From contig CALVRK010000003.1 in NCBI GenBank assembly GCA_944358565.1, forward strand, positions 1-24,069: 24,069 bases of DNA, read 5' to 3'. The stretch is from an uncultured Bacilli bacterium (GTDB taxonomy: Bacteria > Bacillota_I > Bacilli_A > RF39 > UBA660). Under the pieces are notes generated by a model. The model saw only the letters and a program-made list of their open reading frames with translations, did no database searches and had not been told where the DNA came from. Both the position numbers and the translations under genes were made by a program. This document shows positions 14,428 through 21,889 of the stretch, piece by piece; the first letter of the stretch is position 1, and each line of letters opens with the position of its first letter.

Positions 14428-15630
14428 TTATTTTTTTGTCAAATATAAATCTATATTATAAGCGGCATCTCTACCAGACCTTGCAGCATGAGCCACTGTT
14501 CTTTCAGTTCCAGTTAAATCTCCACCCGCAAACACACCTTTCATTGATGTCATCTGCTTCTTATCTGTCTTAATATATCCATCAACATCTAATTTAAGAC
14601 CAAGTTTTTTATTAATTTTCTCATTAGGCTTTGAACCTATCGCAAAAAACACATAATCACAAGGGTAGATGAATTTAAAACCATCATTAGTTACTAAATA
14701 TGCCTTAGAAATATTATCTTTTTTTATAATTTGTTTAACATTTGTATTAAAAAGAAATTCCACCTTTTCTTCTTTCGCCAAATTTATTTGATTGATATCA
14801 GCTTTCATTTGATTTTCATCACGGCGGTAAATCACTAAAACATTACCACCCCATCTTTTAGCCGTTCTTGCCATATCCATTGCGACATCGCCACCGCCAA
14901 CGACAATTACATTTTTATTTTTTAAATCTAAAGATTTTTTACTTTCTAATAATTCATTAGCCCCGTAAACATTACTTAAATTTTTTCCCTTTATCTGAGG
15001 CATATTAGACACATTAGCTCCAAAAGCCAAAAATACCGCATCATATTCTTTTTTCAATTCTTTAAGAGTAATATTTTTACCTAATTCAAAATTATATTTA
15101 ACCTCTATTCCTAAATCTACAATTCGGTTTAAATTTTTTAAAGTAATATCTTTATCTAATCTAAAATCAGGAATTCCATGACTGATAATTCCACCCAAGT
15201 AATCATATTTTTCATATATTGTCACACTATAACCTAATTTTTTTAAAAAGGCCGCACAAGTAAGTCCAGATGACCCAGCCCCAACAATAGCAATTTTTTT
15301 GCCATTAATTTCTTTCATATCACGAAAAATAGGATAATCTTCTTCGATAGCTTTATCCCCAATAATCGCCTCAATCTTACCAATTTGAACTGGTTCACCT
15401 TTTAATCTTCTAACACAATTACCTTCACATTGCCTATCAAAAGGACAAATTCTCCCACAAATGGAAGAAAGTACCGTTGTTTCACCAAGTACACTAAAAG
15501 CCTCTAGAAAATCACCATCCTTAGCTAATTTAATAAACTTCGGAATATCGTTTTCTAAAGGACATCCTTTTCTACAAGGTTTAACTGTACAATTTAAGCA
15601 ATAATTAACTAAATCTTTAAACTTACTCAT
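14428..15630 (-). CDS. GltD-like NAD(P)H:FAD oxidoreductase with iron-sulfur N-terminus
   Basis: A protein of 400 residues related to the small subunit of glutamate synthase. The N-terminal domain (Fer4_20/DPYD type) carries eight cysteines in two groups (C11, C14, C19, C23 and C58, C62, C68, C72) for two 4Fe-4S clusters. The FAD site is GAGSSG at 117-122, the NAD(P) site GGGDVAMD at 245-252, and the C-terminal FAGGDLTG and AARSGRDAA complete the fold. It is shorter than GltD (about 480), and no gltB or NfnS-like partner is nearby, so glutamate synthase activity is unlikely to be its role. Related proteins work alone or as electron-bifurcating subunits. AAGGA in the end of noc serves its start, 3 nt after that stop. 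Confidence 0.88.
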   Translation of the reverse strand: MSKFKDLVNYCLNCTVKPCRKGCPLENDIPKFIKLAKDGDFLEAFSVLGETTVLSSICGRICPFDRQCEGNCVRRLKGEPVQIGKIEAIIGDKAIEEDYPIFRDMKEINGKKIAIVGAGSSGLTCAAFLKKLGYSVTIYEKYDYLGGIISHGIPDFRLDKDITLKNLNRIVDLGIEVKYNFELGKNITLKELKKEYDAVFLAFGANVSNMPQIKGKNLSNVYGANELLESKKSLDLKNKNVIVVGGGDVAMDMARTAKRWGGNVLVIYRRDENQMKADINQINLAKEEKVEFLFNTNVKQIIKKDNISKAYLVTNDGFKFIYPCDYVFFAIGSKPNEKINKKLGLKLDVDGYIKTDKKQMTSMKGVFAGGDLTGTERTVAHAARSGRDAAYNIDLYLTKK

Positions 15631-15633
15631 AAG

Positions 15634-17400
15634 CTATTCCTTATTAATTGTAAATGTGACCTTATATTGATTACCTAAATCCATCTCATCAACATTTACA
15701 TAATATCCATTTTGTTCAATTTGATCAGCACAATCTCTAAGTAATTTTACTATTTGCGCGAAATGAGCTTGATTATTCACTGGTTTTACATCTTGAGTCA
15801 TCGCACTTGCCATAGTTGATTGTTCTACTCCTTGATTAGCATTAGGAATTGCATATTCATTTAAAGTAGAATCTGCAATAATATCTGAATTAGGAATAGA
15901 AGGCTCGCTTGGAACTACAACTTCTGGAATGTCACTCATAGGTTGTGAACTAACTGGTGCAGGTTGACTCAATGGTTCAGGTACTGAAGATGAAACCATA
16001 GGTTGTTCAGGTTGCATTGGAGTTGATTGTACTGGGGTTTGAACATTGTTGACTGGATTAATCGGTTGAACCTCTAAAACTTTTTGTTGAGCTTTATTTT
16101 CATTATAACGTTTCAAAGCATCAGCAACAGCTGTTGAAATAACCTTTTTAGTATCATCTGACACCTCGTCTTGCACAGATGTCTGTGGTTGAACTGATGG
16201 AGTAACATTAACTTCACTATTAATAGCCGGTGTAGGCATCTCTTGTACAGGAACAGTTGGTGCTGGCATTTCTGGAATAGACGTTACAGTTTGTGGCTGT
16301 GACTGTTGAGGTTCCGGTTGAGCTGAAGCTTGATTTACTGTCTCAGTTGTATCAGGCGTTGAAATATGTTGATTAAACATACTATCAAATGTCACACCAT
16401 TATTAGCAGGTGCTGTTTGCACTGGCTTAACCTCTTCTTGTTGTGGTGCTACATTTATGAATTTATTCGGTTCTAAATTAACATTATTTGAAACTGGCTC
16501 TTCCCTAACAATTGGTTCACTTTGAACATCATTACCTGGTTGCATTAAACCAGAAATATCTTTTGGAGCTTCTTGTTGTGGTGCATTTATATCTTTAGCC
16601 TCTCTCATAATTTTTTCTATATCCATATTATTACTTCCCCTTTCTTCTTGTTTTATATCTTCGGCTTCATCAAACAAACTTTCAATTTCTTCAGGTGTAT
16701 TATTAGTTTTTACTTCTATTGGTTTACTCACTTCTTGAACTGATTTTGGAACAACAATCGTTTCAGGTTTAGCTGCTCTATTTTCAATCTTAGTTTCTTC
16801 TCTTAACTTTTCAATCTCTTTATCAGTTTGTTTAACAGTTAATCTCTCTTCGACAATTCTATGAAGCATCGCTACTTGCTTCTCCTTATCCGGTATACGA
16901 AGTAAACTTCTTGCATGCCTTTCTGAAATTTTATTATTGAGTAAATAACTTTGTACCTCATCATCCAAATTCAATAATCTTATTTTATTCGCAATCGTCG
17001 ATTGAGATTTTCCTAATTTTTTAGCTAACTGTTCTTGTGTAATATATCCCATGTCTAAAATCCGTTTATAAGAAACGGCTTCTTCAATAGGACTTAATTG
17101 TTGTCTTTGGATATTTTCAAGTAGCGCAATCTCTTCACTATCTTTATCCGACAAATTTACGATAATAGCAGGGATGGTAGATTTGTTCGCAAGCTTACTA
17201 GCTTTATAACGTCTTTCGCCAGCAATAATTTCATATTTATTACTTACTGGTCTTACGACAATCGGTTGAATAACCCCATATTTACCAATAGATTCCGCAA
17301 GTTCTTCCAATTTTTCTTCATCAAATCTAATTCTCGGTTGAAATCTATTCGGTAAAATATCATTAATATTTAAAACCGTTAATTGACCATTTTCGAACAT
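15634..17400 (-). CDS. noc: Noc-type ParB-family protein with a very long disordered linker
   Basis: A 588-residue member of the ParB/Noc CTPase clamp family, about twice the usual length. Residues 8-100 are the CTP-binding domain (NRFQPRIRF, GVIQPIVVR, AGERRYKA at 60-67, ENIQRQQLSPIEEA at 95-108). Residues 118-200 hold the helix-turn-helix (QEQLAKKLGKSQSTIANKI) and SERHARSL. About 205-543 is a Pro/Gln/Val/Ser-rich insert. The last 45 residues (IVKLLRDCADQIEQNGYYVN, then QYKVTFTI) resemble the Noc C-terminal domain rather than Spo0J. Position right after rsmG also fits Noc, which inhibits division over the nucleoid. It lacks the N-terminal amphipathic membrane helix of Bacillus Noc. AGGGAGGGG precedes the ATG. 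No parA or spo0J is in the window. Confidence 0.88.
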   Translation of the reverse strand: MFENGQLTVLNINDILPNRFQPRIRFDEEKLEELAESIGKYGVIQPIVVRPVSNKYEIIAGERRYKASKLANKSTIPAIIVNLSDKDSEEIALLENIQRQQLSPIEEAVSYKRILDMGYITQEQLAKKLGKSQSTIANKIRLLNLDDEVQSYLLNNKISERHARSLLRIPDKEKQVAMLHRIVEERLTVKQTDKEIEKLREETKIENRAAKPETIVVPKSVQEVSKPIEVKTNNTPEEIESLFDEAEDIKQEERGSNNMDIEKIMREAKDINAPQQEAPKDISGLMQPGNDVQSEPIVREEPVSNNVNLEPNKFINVAPQQEEVKPVQTAPANNGVTFDSMFNQHISTPDTTETVNQASAQPEPQQSQPQTVTSIPEMPAPTVPVQEMPTPAINSEVNVTPSVQPQTSVQDEVSDDTKKVISTAVADALKRYNENKAQQKVLEVQPINPVNNVQTPVQSTPMQPEQPMVSSSVPEPLSQPAPVSSQPMSDIPEVVVPSEPSIPNSDIIADSTLNEYAIPNANQGVEQSTMASAMTQDVKPVNNQAHFAQIVKLLRDCADQIEQNGYYVNVDEMDLGNQYKVTFTINKE

Positions 17401-17431
17401 AATCTACCCCTCCCTTCTATTCTTTTATTTT

Positions 17432-17460
17432 ATCATACTATTTTTCGGGAAATAATTCAA
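17432..17460 (-). promoter_or_regulatory. Promoter of the noc operon
   Basis: On the minus strand, TTGAAT (17455-17460) and TATGAT (17432-17437) are 17 bp apart. The spacer is almost filled by a Noc-binding-site-like sequence. It lies between the rsmG terminator and the noc ribosome-binding site, so it should drive noc, the GltD-like gene and dapF. Confidence 0.65.
17440..17453 (-). promoter_or_regulatory. Putative Noc-binding site in the noc promoter spacer
   Basis: Plus-strand ATTTTTCGGGAAAT matches the Bacillus Noc consensus ATTTCCCGGGAAAT at 12 of 14 positions, with one perfect half-site. It sits wholly inside the -35/-10 spacer, where a bound protein would block RNA polymerase. Confidence 0.55.
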
Positions 17461-17472
17461 CAAAAAAGACAT

Positions 17473-17510
17473 AAAAAAAACAATATTAAATTAATAATCA
17501 ATATTGTTTT
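17473..17510 (-). terminator. Terminator of the mnmG-rsmG operon
   Basis: On the minus strand, an 11-bp perfect stem (AAAACAATATT with AATATTGTTTT, 17477-17510) with a 12-nt loop runs into eight T residues, 7 nt after the rsmG stop. Confidence 0.85.
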
Positions 17511-17516
17511 ACAAAT

Positions 17517-18215
17517 TTATAAAGTTTTCTTTTTTATTTCCGTATATCTCCTTGGATATTTTTGTGGTGTCTTATCTACTTTAATAACATCGACTAAAGT
17601 TCTATTACTTTCTTCAAAAGGTAATTTAAACTCTAACACATTATTAATTTTTAAATTTAAGACCTTTAAAGCATCAATTCCATCAGAACTATCATCTAAT
17701 CCTCTCATCGCAATCAAATGACCATGGACTTTAAGTAAAGAAGCGCTATATTCAAGTAAAATTGGAAAACTAGATAAAGCTCTAGCTGTGACCACATCAA
17801 AACATTCTCTATGATTTCTTCCATATTCTTCCGCTCTCGCATGAACCAAAGTAACATTTTCTAAAGATAATTCTTTAACAACAACATCTAAAAAATTTAT
17901 TCTTTTATTTAAAGCATCAACTAAAGTTAATTTTAACTGTGGAAAAAATATTTTAAGCACAAGTCCTGGAAAACCCGCTCCAGTCCCTAAATCACATAAA
18001 TTATCAACTTTATCCAAATTAATTATTTTAACTAAAGTTAAACTATCGTAGAAATGTTTTAAAAACACTTGCTCTTTTTCCGTTATAGCTGTTAAATTAA
18101 TCTTTTCATTCCATTCTTTTAATAAATCCGCATACTTCTCTAATTTACTTATCTCTTCATCAGTAACTTCAATACCTAATTTTTTTACTTCAGTTTTAAA
18201 TTCATCTATGTTCAT
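17517..18215 (-). CDS. rsmG: 16S rRNA (guanine-N7) methyltransferase G
   Basis: RsmG (GidB) methylates G527 of 16S rRNA using S-adenosylmethionine; its loss gives low-level streptomycin resistance. The 232-residue length is normal. Visible features are the NEKINLTAIT N-terminal segment, the SAM-binding motif CDLGTGAGFPGL around 74-85, the TLVDALNKRINFL strand, and ARAEEYG followed by VTARAL. The start ATG lies 1 nt after the mnmG stop, with GAGGTTAAT overlapping the end of mnmG, so the two are translationally coupled. A strong terminator follows. Confidence 0.97.
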   Translation of the reverse strand: MNIDEFKTEVKKLGIEVTDEEISKLEKYADLLKEWNEKINLTAITEKEQVFLKHFYDSLTLVKIINLDKVDNLCDLGTGAGFPGLVLKIFFPQLKLTLVDALNKRINFLDVVVKELSLENVTLVHARAEEYGRNHRECFDVVTARALSSFPILLEYSASLLKVHGHLIAMRGLDDSSDGIDALKVLNLKINNVLEFKLPFEESNRTLVDVIKVDKTPQKYPRRYTEIKKKTL

Positions 18216-18216
18216 A

Positions 18217-20067
18217 TTAACCTCGCTTCATATACATCGTTAAAATAGAAATATCCGCTGGATTTACTCCACTAATTCGCATTGCTTGCCCAATTGTAAG
18301 TGGTCTAACTTCTTTTAACTTCTGTTTAGCTTCACTAGCTAAATTATGCATTTCGTCATAATCAATATCTTCAGGTATTTTTTTATTTTCTAAATGTTTC
18401 AATTTTTCAGCTTCACGAAGAGATTTATTAATATACCCTTCATATTTAGCCGAAATAGATACCTGTTCCAAAACTTCAGAATCATATTCATTATCTAAAA
18501 ATTTAGTTAAATCTTCCACCTTAATTTCTGGTCTTCTAAGTAAATCATATAAAGATACACCATCTTTTAAAAGTTTTGTACCTAAAGTTTCTAAATAATC
18601 ATTGTTTTTAGGCGTTAATCGTTTTTCTTTAAATTCTAAAATTGCCTTTTCAATATTTTCTTTCTTATTTAAAAAACTTTCATACTTTTCATCAGAAACA
18701 AGTCCAAATTTATGACCATATTCTCTAAGTCTTAAATCCGCATTATCTGTTCTAAGAAGTAGTCTATATTCAGCTCTAGAAGTAAGTAATCTATATGGAT
18801 CTCTTATACCTTTAGTAATTAAATCATCAATCAATACTCCAATATATGCCTCATCTCTTCTTAAAATAAATGGTTCTTTTCCCTCTAATTTCAAACATGC
18901 ATTAATACCAGCCATTAATCCCTGACAAGCCGCTTCTTCATATCCACTAGTACCATTAATCTGACCGGCTGTAAATAAATTTTCGATTAATTTAGTTTCC
19001 AAATTAAATTTAAGCTGAGTCGGATAAATCGCATCATATTCTATTGCATAAGCATATTTTAAAATCTTCGCCTTTTCTAATCCTGGTAAACTATGAACCA
19101 TCTTCTCTTGAACATCATAAGGCATACTAGTTGAAAAACCTTGTAAATAAATATCATCATAATATAAACTTTCAGGTTCCAAAAATAATTGATGTCTTTC
19201 TTTATCACTAAATCTAACTATTTTATCTTCAATAGATGGACAATATCTTGGACCAACACCCTTAATATCAGATAAACCTCCATACATACTGGATTTATTT
19301 AAATTATCCCTAATAATTTTATGTGTCTCATTGTTAGTATAAATCAAATAGCAAGGTACTTGTTTATCGATATCATACATCGGTTCATTATCAAAACTAA
19401 AAGTGTGGTAAACACTATCTCCATCTTCTCTTTTTGCCTCCGAAAAATCAATACTATCTTTAGCTATTCTAGGTGGTGTTCCTGTCTTCAATCTTTTAAT
19501 AATAAAACCTTTTTTAGCTAAATTATCACTTAAATAATTAGAAGGTTTCTCTCCATGAGGTCCTTCTCTATGACGAGTATCACCAACCATAATATCCGCA
19601 TTCATATAAGTACCAGTCGTCAAAATAACCGCTTTAGTTTTAATCACTTCGCCAGCTTCAAGTAAAACTCCACTTACTTTATTATCAGGAGTAAGAACAT
19701 CTTTAACTAAAGCTTCTTGAATATCTAAATTATCTGTACTCTCTAAAGTTTTAAGCATATTTTTAGGATAAGTAATTTTATCAGCTTGCGCTCTTAAACT
19801 ACGAACAGCTGGACCTTTAGCCGTATTAAGCATCTTTATTTGCAGTAAACTTTTATCCGCATTATTTCCCATCTCTCCGCCTAAGGCGTCTATTTCTCTA
19901 ACAACTATACCTTTCGCACTTCCACCAATCGATGGATTACATGGCATATCCGCAATATTATTAATATTCCCTGTAACAAGTAATGTCTTGTGTCCTTTGC
20001 GTGCACATGCTAAAGCAGCTTCACATCCCGCATGACCACCACCTACTACAATTACTTCATATTCCAT
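18217..20067 (-). CDS. mnmG: tRNA uridine 5-carboxymethylaminomethyl modification enzyme MnmG
   Basis: MnmG (GidA) is the FAD- and NADH-binding partner of MnmE. Together they install carboxymethylaminomethyl at the wobble uridine (U34) of several tRNAs. The FAD motif GGGHAG is at residues 9-14, then CNPSIGGSAKG, TTGTYMN and the conserved GPRYCPSIEDK. The C-terminal part carries YRLLLRTDNADLR. The length of 616 fits the family. The frame is open to 20082, but the ATG at 20067 (MEYEVIVVGGG) has GGTGGTGA ahead of it and matches family starts. It has its own promoter rather than being cotranscribed with mnmE. Confidence 0.97.
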   Translation of the reverse strand: MEYEVIVVGGGHAGCEAALACARKGHKTLLVTGNINNIADMPCNPSIGGSAKGIVVREIDALGGEMGNNADKSLLQIKMLNTAKGPAVRSLRAQADKITYPKNMLKTLESTDNLDIQEALVKDVLTPDNKVSGVLLEAGEVIKTKAVILTTGTYMNADIMVGDTRHREGPHGEKPSNYLSDNLAKKGFIIKRLKTGTPPRIAKDSIDFSEAKREDGDSVYHTFSFDNEPMYDIDKQVPCYLIYTNNETHKIIRDNLNKSSMYGGLSDIKGVGPRYCPSIEDKIVRFSDKERHQLFLEPESLYYDDIYLQGFSTSMPYDVQEKMVHSLPGLEKAKILKYAYAIEYDAIYPTQLKFNLETKLIENLFTAGQINGTSGYEEAACQGLMAGINACLKLEGKEPFILRRDEAYIGVLIDDLITKGIRDPYRLLTSRAEYRLLLRTDNADLRLREYGHKFGLVSDEKYESFLNKKENIEKAILEFKEKRLTPKNNDYLETLGTKLLKDGVSLYDLLRRPEIKVEDLTKFLDNEYDSEVLEQVSISAKYEGYINKSLREAEKLKHLENKKIPEDIDYDEMHNLASEAKQKLKEVRPLTIGQAMRISGVNPADISILTMYMKRG

Positions 20068-20094
20068 ACAAATCACCACCAAATACTAGAGATA

Positions 20095-20123
20095 ATTTTA
20101 CAACATCAAAAAAAGATAGTCAA
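20095..20123 (-). promoter_or_regulatory. Promoter of mnmG-rsmG
   Basis: On the minus strand, TTGACT (20118-20123) and TAAAAT (20095-20100) with a 17-bp spacer, 27 nt before the mnmG start. The -35 overlaps the T-run of the preceding terminator. Confidence 0.7.
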
Positions 20124-20166
20124 ATAAAAAATACCTAAATTAAATTTTACAGCTTAATTTAGATAT
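20122..20166 (-). terminator. Terminator of the HD-mnmE operon
   Basis: On the minus strand, a 13-bp stem with one G-U pair (20131-20143 with 20154-20166, 10-nt loop) is followed by TTTTTATTT. It lies 17 nt after the stop of the last small ORF. Confidence 0.8.
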
Positions 20167-20183
20167 CCAAAACATTTAGTACA

Positions 20184-20294
20184 CTATTTTTTTAATTTTC
20201 TTCTTGCTTTAAATAAAACTTTTTCATTTTTATGTGAATTTGGATAATCTGTAAATTGCACAAATTTTTGATGTTTACTAATTTCTTCTTTCAT
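20184..20294 (-). CDS. Possible small basic protein of 36 residues
   Basis: A short frame from ATG at 20292-20294 to TAG at 20184-20186. It encodes a hydrophilic peptide starting MKEEISKHQKFVQFTDY and ending in a basic tail KARRKLKK. It starts 5 nt after the stop of the 52-residue ORF and ends 17 nt before the operon terminator, as a genuine last gene would. No Shine-Dalgarno sequence is visible, so translation would depend on coupling. I recognise no family. It could be a chance frame. Confidence 0.4.
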   Translation of the reverse strand: MKEEISKHQKFVQFTDYPNSHKNEKVLFKARRKLKK

Positions 20295-20299
20295 ATGTA

Positions 20300-20458
20300 T
20301 CAAATATTTTTTATTTGTCGCAAATTATCTATTTCCATATCTAACTTTTGTATAGCATTATCAAACAATTCATCTAGATCATTATCAACAAAATCTAGTT
20401 TTTTTTCTGATGAATTAACATCTTTTTTACCCAAAAATTCAATAATTGGTCCCCACAT
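20300..20458 (-). CDS. Small acidic protein of 52 residues downstream of mnmE
   Basis: An unrecognised protein of 52 residues. The ATG at 20458 is preceded by a strong AGGAGG at ideal spacing, which makes translation likely; the longer frame upstream overlaps mnmE and is not favoured. It begins with a short hydrophobic MWGPIIEFLG, then a charged acidic stretch (DFVDNDLDELFDNAIQKLDM) predicted to be helical and possibly coiled coil. It lies 77 nt after mnmE on the same strand and before the operon terminator. Function cannot be assigned. Confidence 0.65.
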   Translation of the reverse strand: MWGPIIEFLGKKDVNSSEKKLDFVDNDLDELFDNAIQKLDMEIDNLRQIKNI

Positions 20459-20535
20459 AAAATTCCTCCTAGCCAAATAAATTTTAAACACCACATTAAA
20501 ATATAAATATATTAATTCTAAATTAAATATAAATT

Positions 20536-21885
20536 TTATTTTCCAACACAAAATCTACTAAATAATTGGTCTAACAACTCTTCGTCATAACTCTCGCCAA
20601 TTATCTCACCTAGTAAATTCCATATATCCTTTAAATCAATTTCCACCATATCGATAGGATAATTTTCTTCAATCCCTTTTCGAACCGCTTTAACGCTATC
20701 TAAAACTTTTCTAAGTATAGCCACACTTCTCGCACTAGTTAAATAAGTTAAATCTGTTGTTTCTATTTTTTCTAAATCGAATAATTTTTTAATTTTATTA
20801 CCTATCTCATCAATATTATCGTCGTTTAAAGCACTAACATAAACCACATTAGAAAGCTTATCATCGTCAATTTTTTTATCTAAATCTGTCTTATTAACTA
20901 TCGTAATATAATTTTTATCCTTTAATTTATCTAAAATCACTAAATCATCATGACTTAATTTTTCATTATAATTAACTACAAATAAAATCACATCAGCTTC
21001 ATCTATTAATTTTAAACTCTTATCTACCCCAATACTTTCAACGACATCTTCAGTTTTTCTAATTCCCGCTGTATCAATTAAATTCAAAATTAAATTGTCT
21101 ATTCTAAGCGTTGCCTCAACACTATCACGAGTTGTTCCCTGAATATCTGTAACAATCGCTTTATCTTCACCAATCAATCTATTAAGTAAACTGCTTTTTC
21201 CAACATTTGGCTTACCAACAATTGCCGTTTTAATACCATTTGTCAAAATCTCACCATTTTTACTTTCTTTCAAAATCTTATCAATTTTACTTTCAAGTTC
21301 ACTTAAATTAGAATTAATCTTTTCAATTGTCATCTCTTCAATATCTTCATATTCTGGATAATCGATATTAACTTCAATATTTGCAATTATTCCGGCAAGT
21401 TCATCTCTCAAATCACTAATCATTGAAGATACTTTACCACCAACTTGGTTCAAAGCTATTTTCCGGGAAATATCTGTTTTTGAATTAATTAAATCCATAA
21501 CACCTTCAGCTTCTGTTAAATCAATTCGACCATTTAAAAAAGCTCTTTTAGTAAATTCCCCAGGTTCAGCTAATCGACACCCATTAAAAAGTAGTAACTC
21601 TAAAATCTTATCAGTTGTCATAATACCACCATGTGCATTAATTTCAACAATATCTTCTTTAGTAAAAGTTTTAGGCGCTCGCATAATTGTCACCAAAACT
21701 TCATCAATTCTTTCATCACCATCCATTATATAACCATAGTGAATAGTATGACTTGGGGCGCCTAAAAACTTCTTATTAGAAAAAATCTTACTAACAATTT
21801 TAATAGCATCAGTTCCACTAACTCTAATAATAGAAATTGCACCAACACCCTGAGCAGTTGAAATAGCTGCAATTGTATCATCCAT
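20536..21885 (-). CDS. mnmE: tRNA modification GTPase MnmE
   Basis: MnmE (TrmE) is the GTPase partner of MnmG in wobble-uridine modification. It has an N-terminal tetrahydrofolate-binding domain (starts DDTIAAISTAQGVGAISIIR), a helical domain, and a G domain with GKPNVGKS (224-231), GTTRD (250-254), DTAGI (271-275) and NKTDL. The catalytic C-terminal CVGK is at 446-449. Length (449) is normal. The start overlaps an AGAGGTGA that also contains the stop of the HD gene, 4 nt upstream, so it is cotranscribed and coupled with it. A Noc-site-like sequence lies in codons around 139-143. Confidence 0.98.
   Translation of the reverse strand: MDDTIAAISTAQGVGAISIIRVSGTDAIKIVSKIFSNKKFLGAPSHTIHYGYIMDGDERIDEVLVTIMRAPKTFTKEDIVEINAHGGIMTTDKILELLLFNGCRLAEPGEFTKRAFLNGRIDLTEAEGVMDLINSKTDISRKIALNQVGGKVSSMISDLRDELAGIIANIEVNIDYPEYEDIEEMTIEKINSNLSELESKIDKILKESKNGEILTNGIKTAIVGKPNVGKSSLLNRLIGEDKAIVTDIQGTTRDSVEATLRIDNLILNLIDTAGIRKTEDVVESIGVDKSLKLIDEADVILFVVNYNEKLSHDDLVILDKLKDKNYITIVNKTDLDKKIDDDKLSNVVYVSALNDDNIDEIGNKIKKLFDLEKIETTDLTYLTSARSVAILRKVLDSVKAVRKGIEENYPIDMVEIDLKDIWNLLGEIIGESYDEELLDQLFSRFCVGK
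21458..21471 (-). promoter_or_regulatory. Putative Noc-binding site inside mnmE
   Basis: Plus-strand ATTTTCCGGGAAAT matches ATTTCCCGGGAAAT at 13 of 14 positions. On the coding strand it forces the codons TCC CGG AAA; CGG arginine is unusual in such an A+T-rich gene. Noc sites in Bacillus are commonly inside coding regions. Confidence 0.55.
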
Positions 21886-21889
21886 AAAA

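Noticed and set aside
17383..17721. Plus-strand frame over the noc promoter and the end of rsmG
   Set aside because: It crosses a promoter and a terminator and is antisense to rsmG; no start signal.
19321..20480. Plus-strand frames over mnmG and the small ORFs (19321-19521, 20256-20480)
   Set aside because: Antisense shadows in A+T-rich DNA without ribosome-binding sites.
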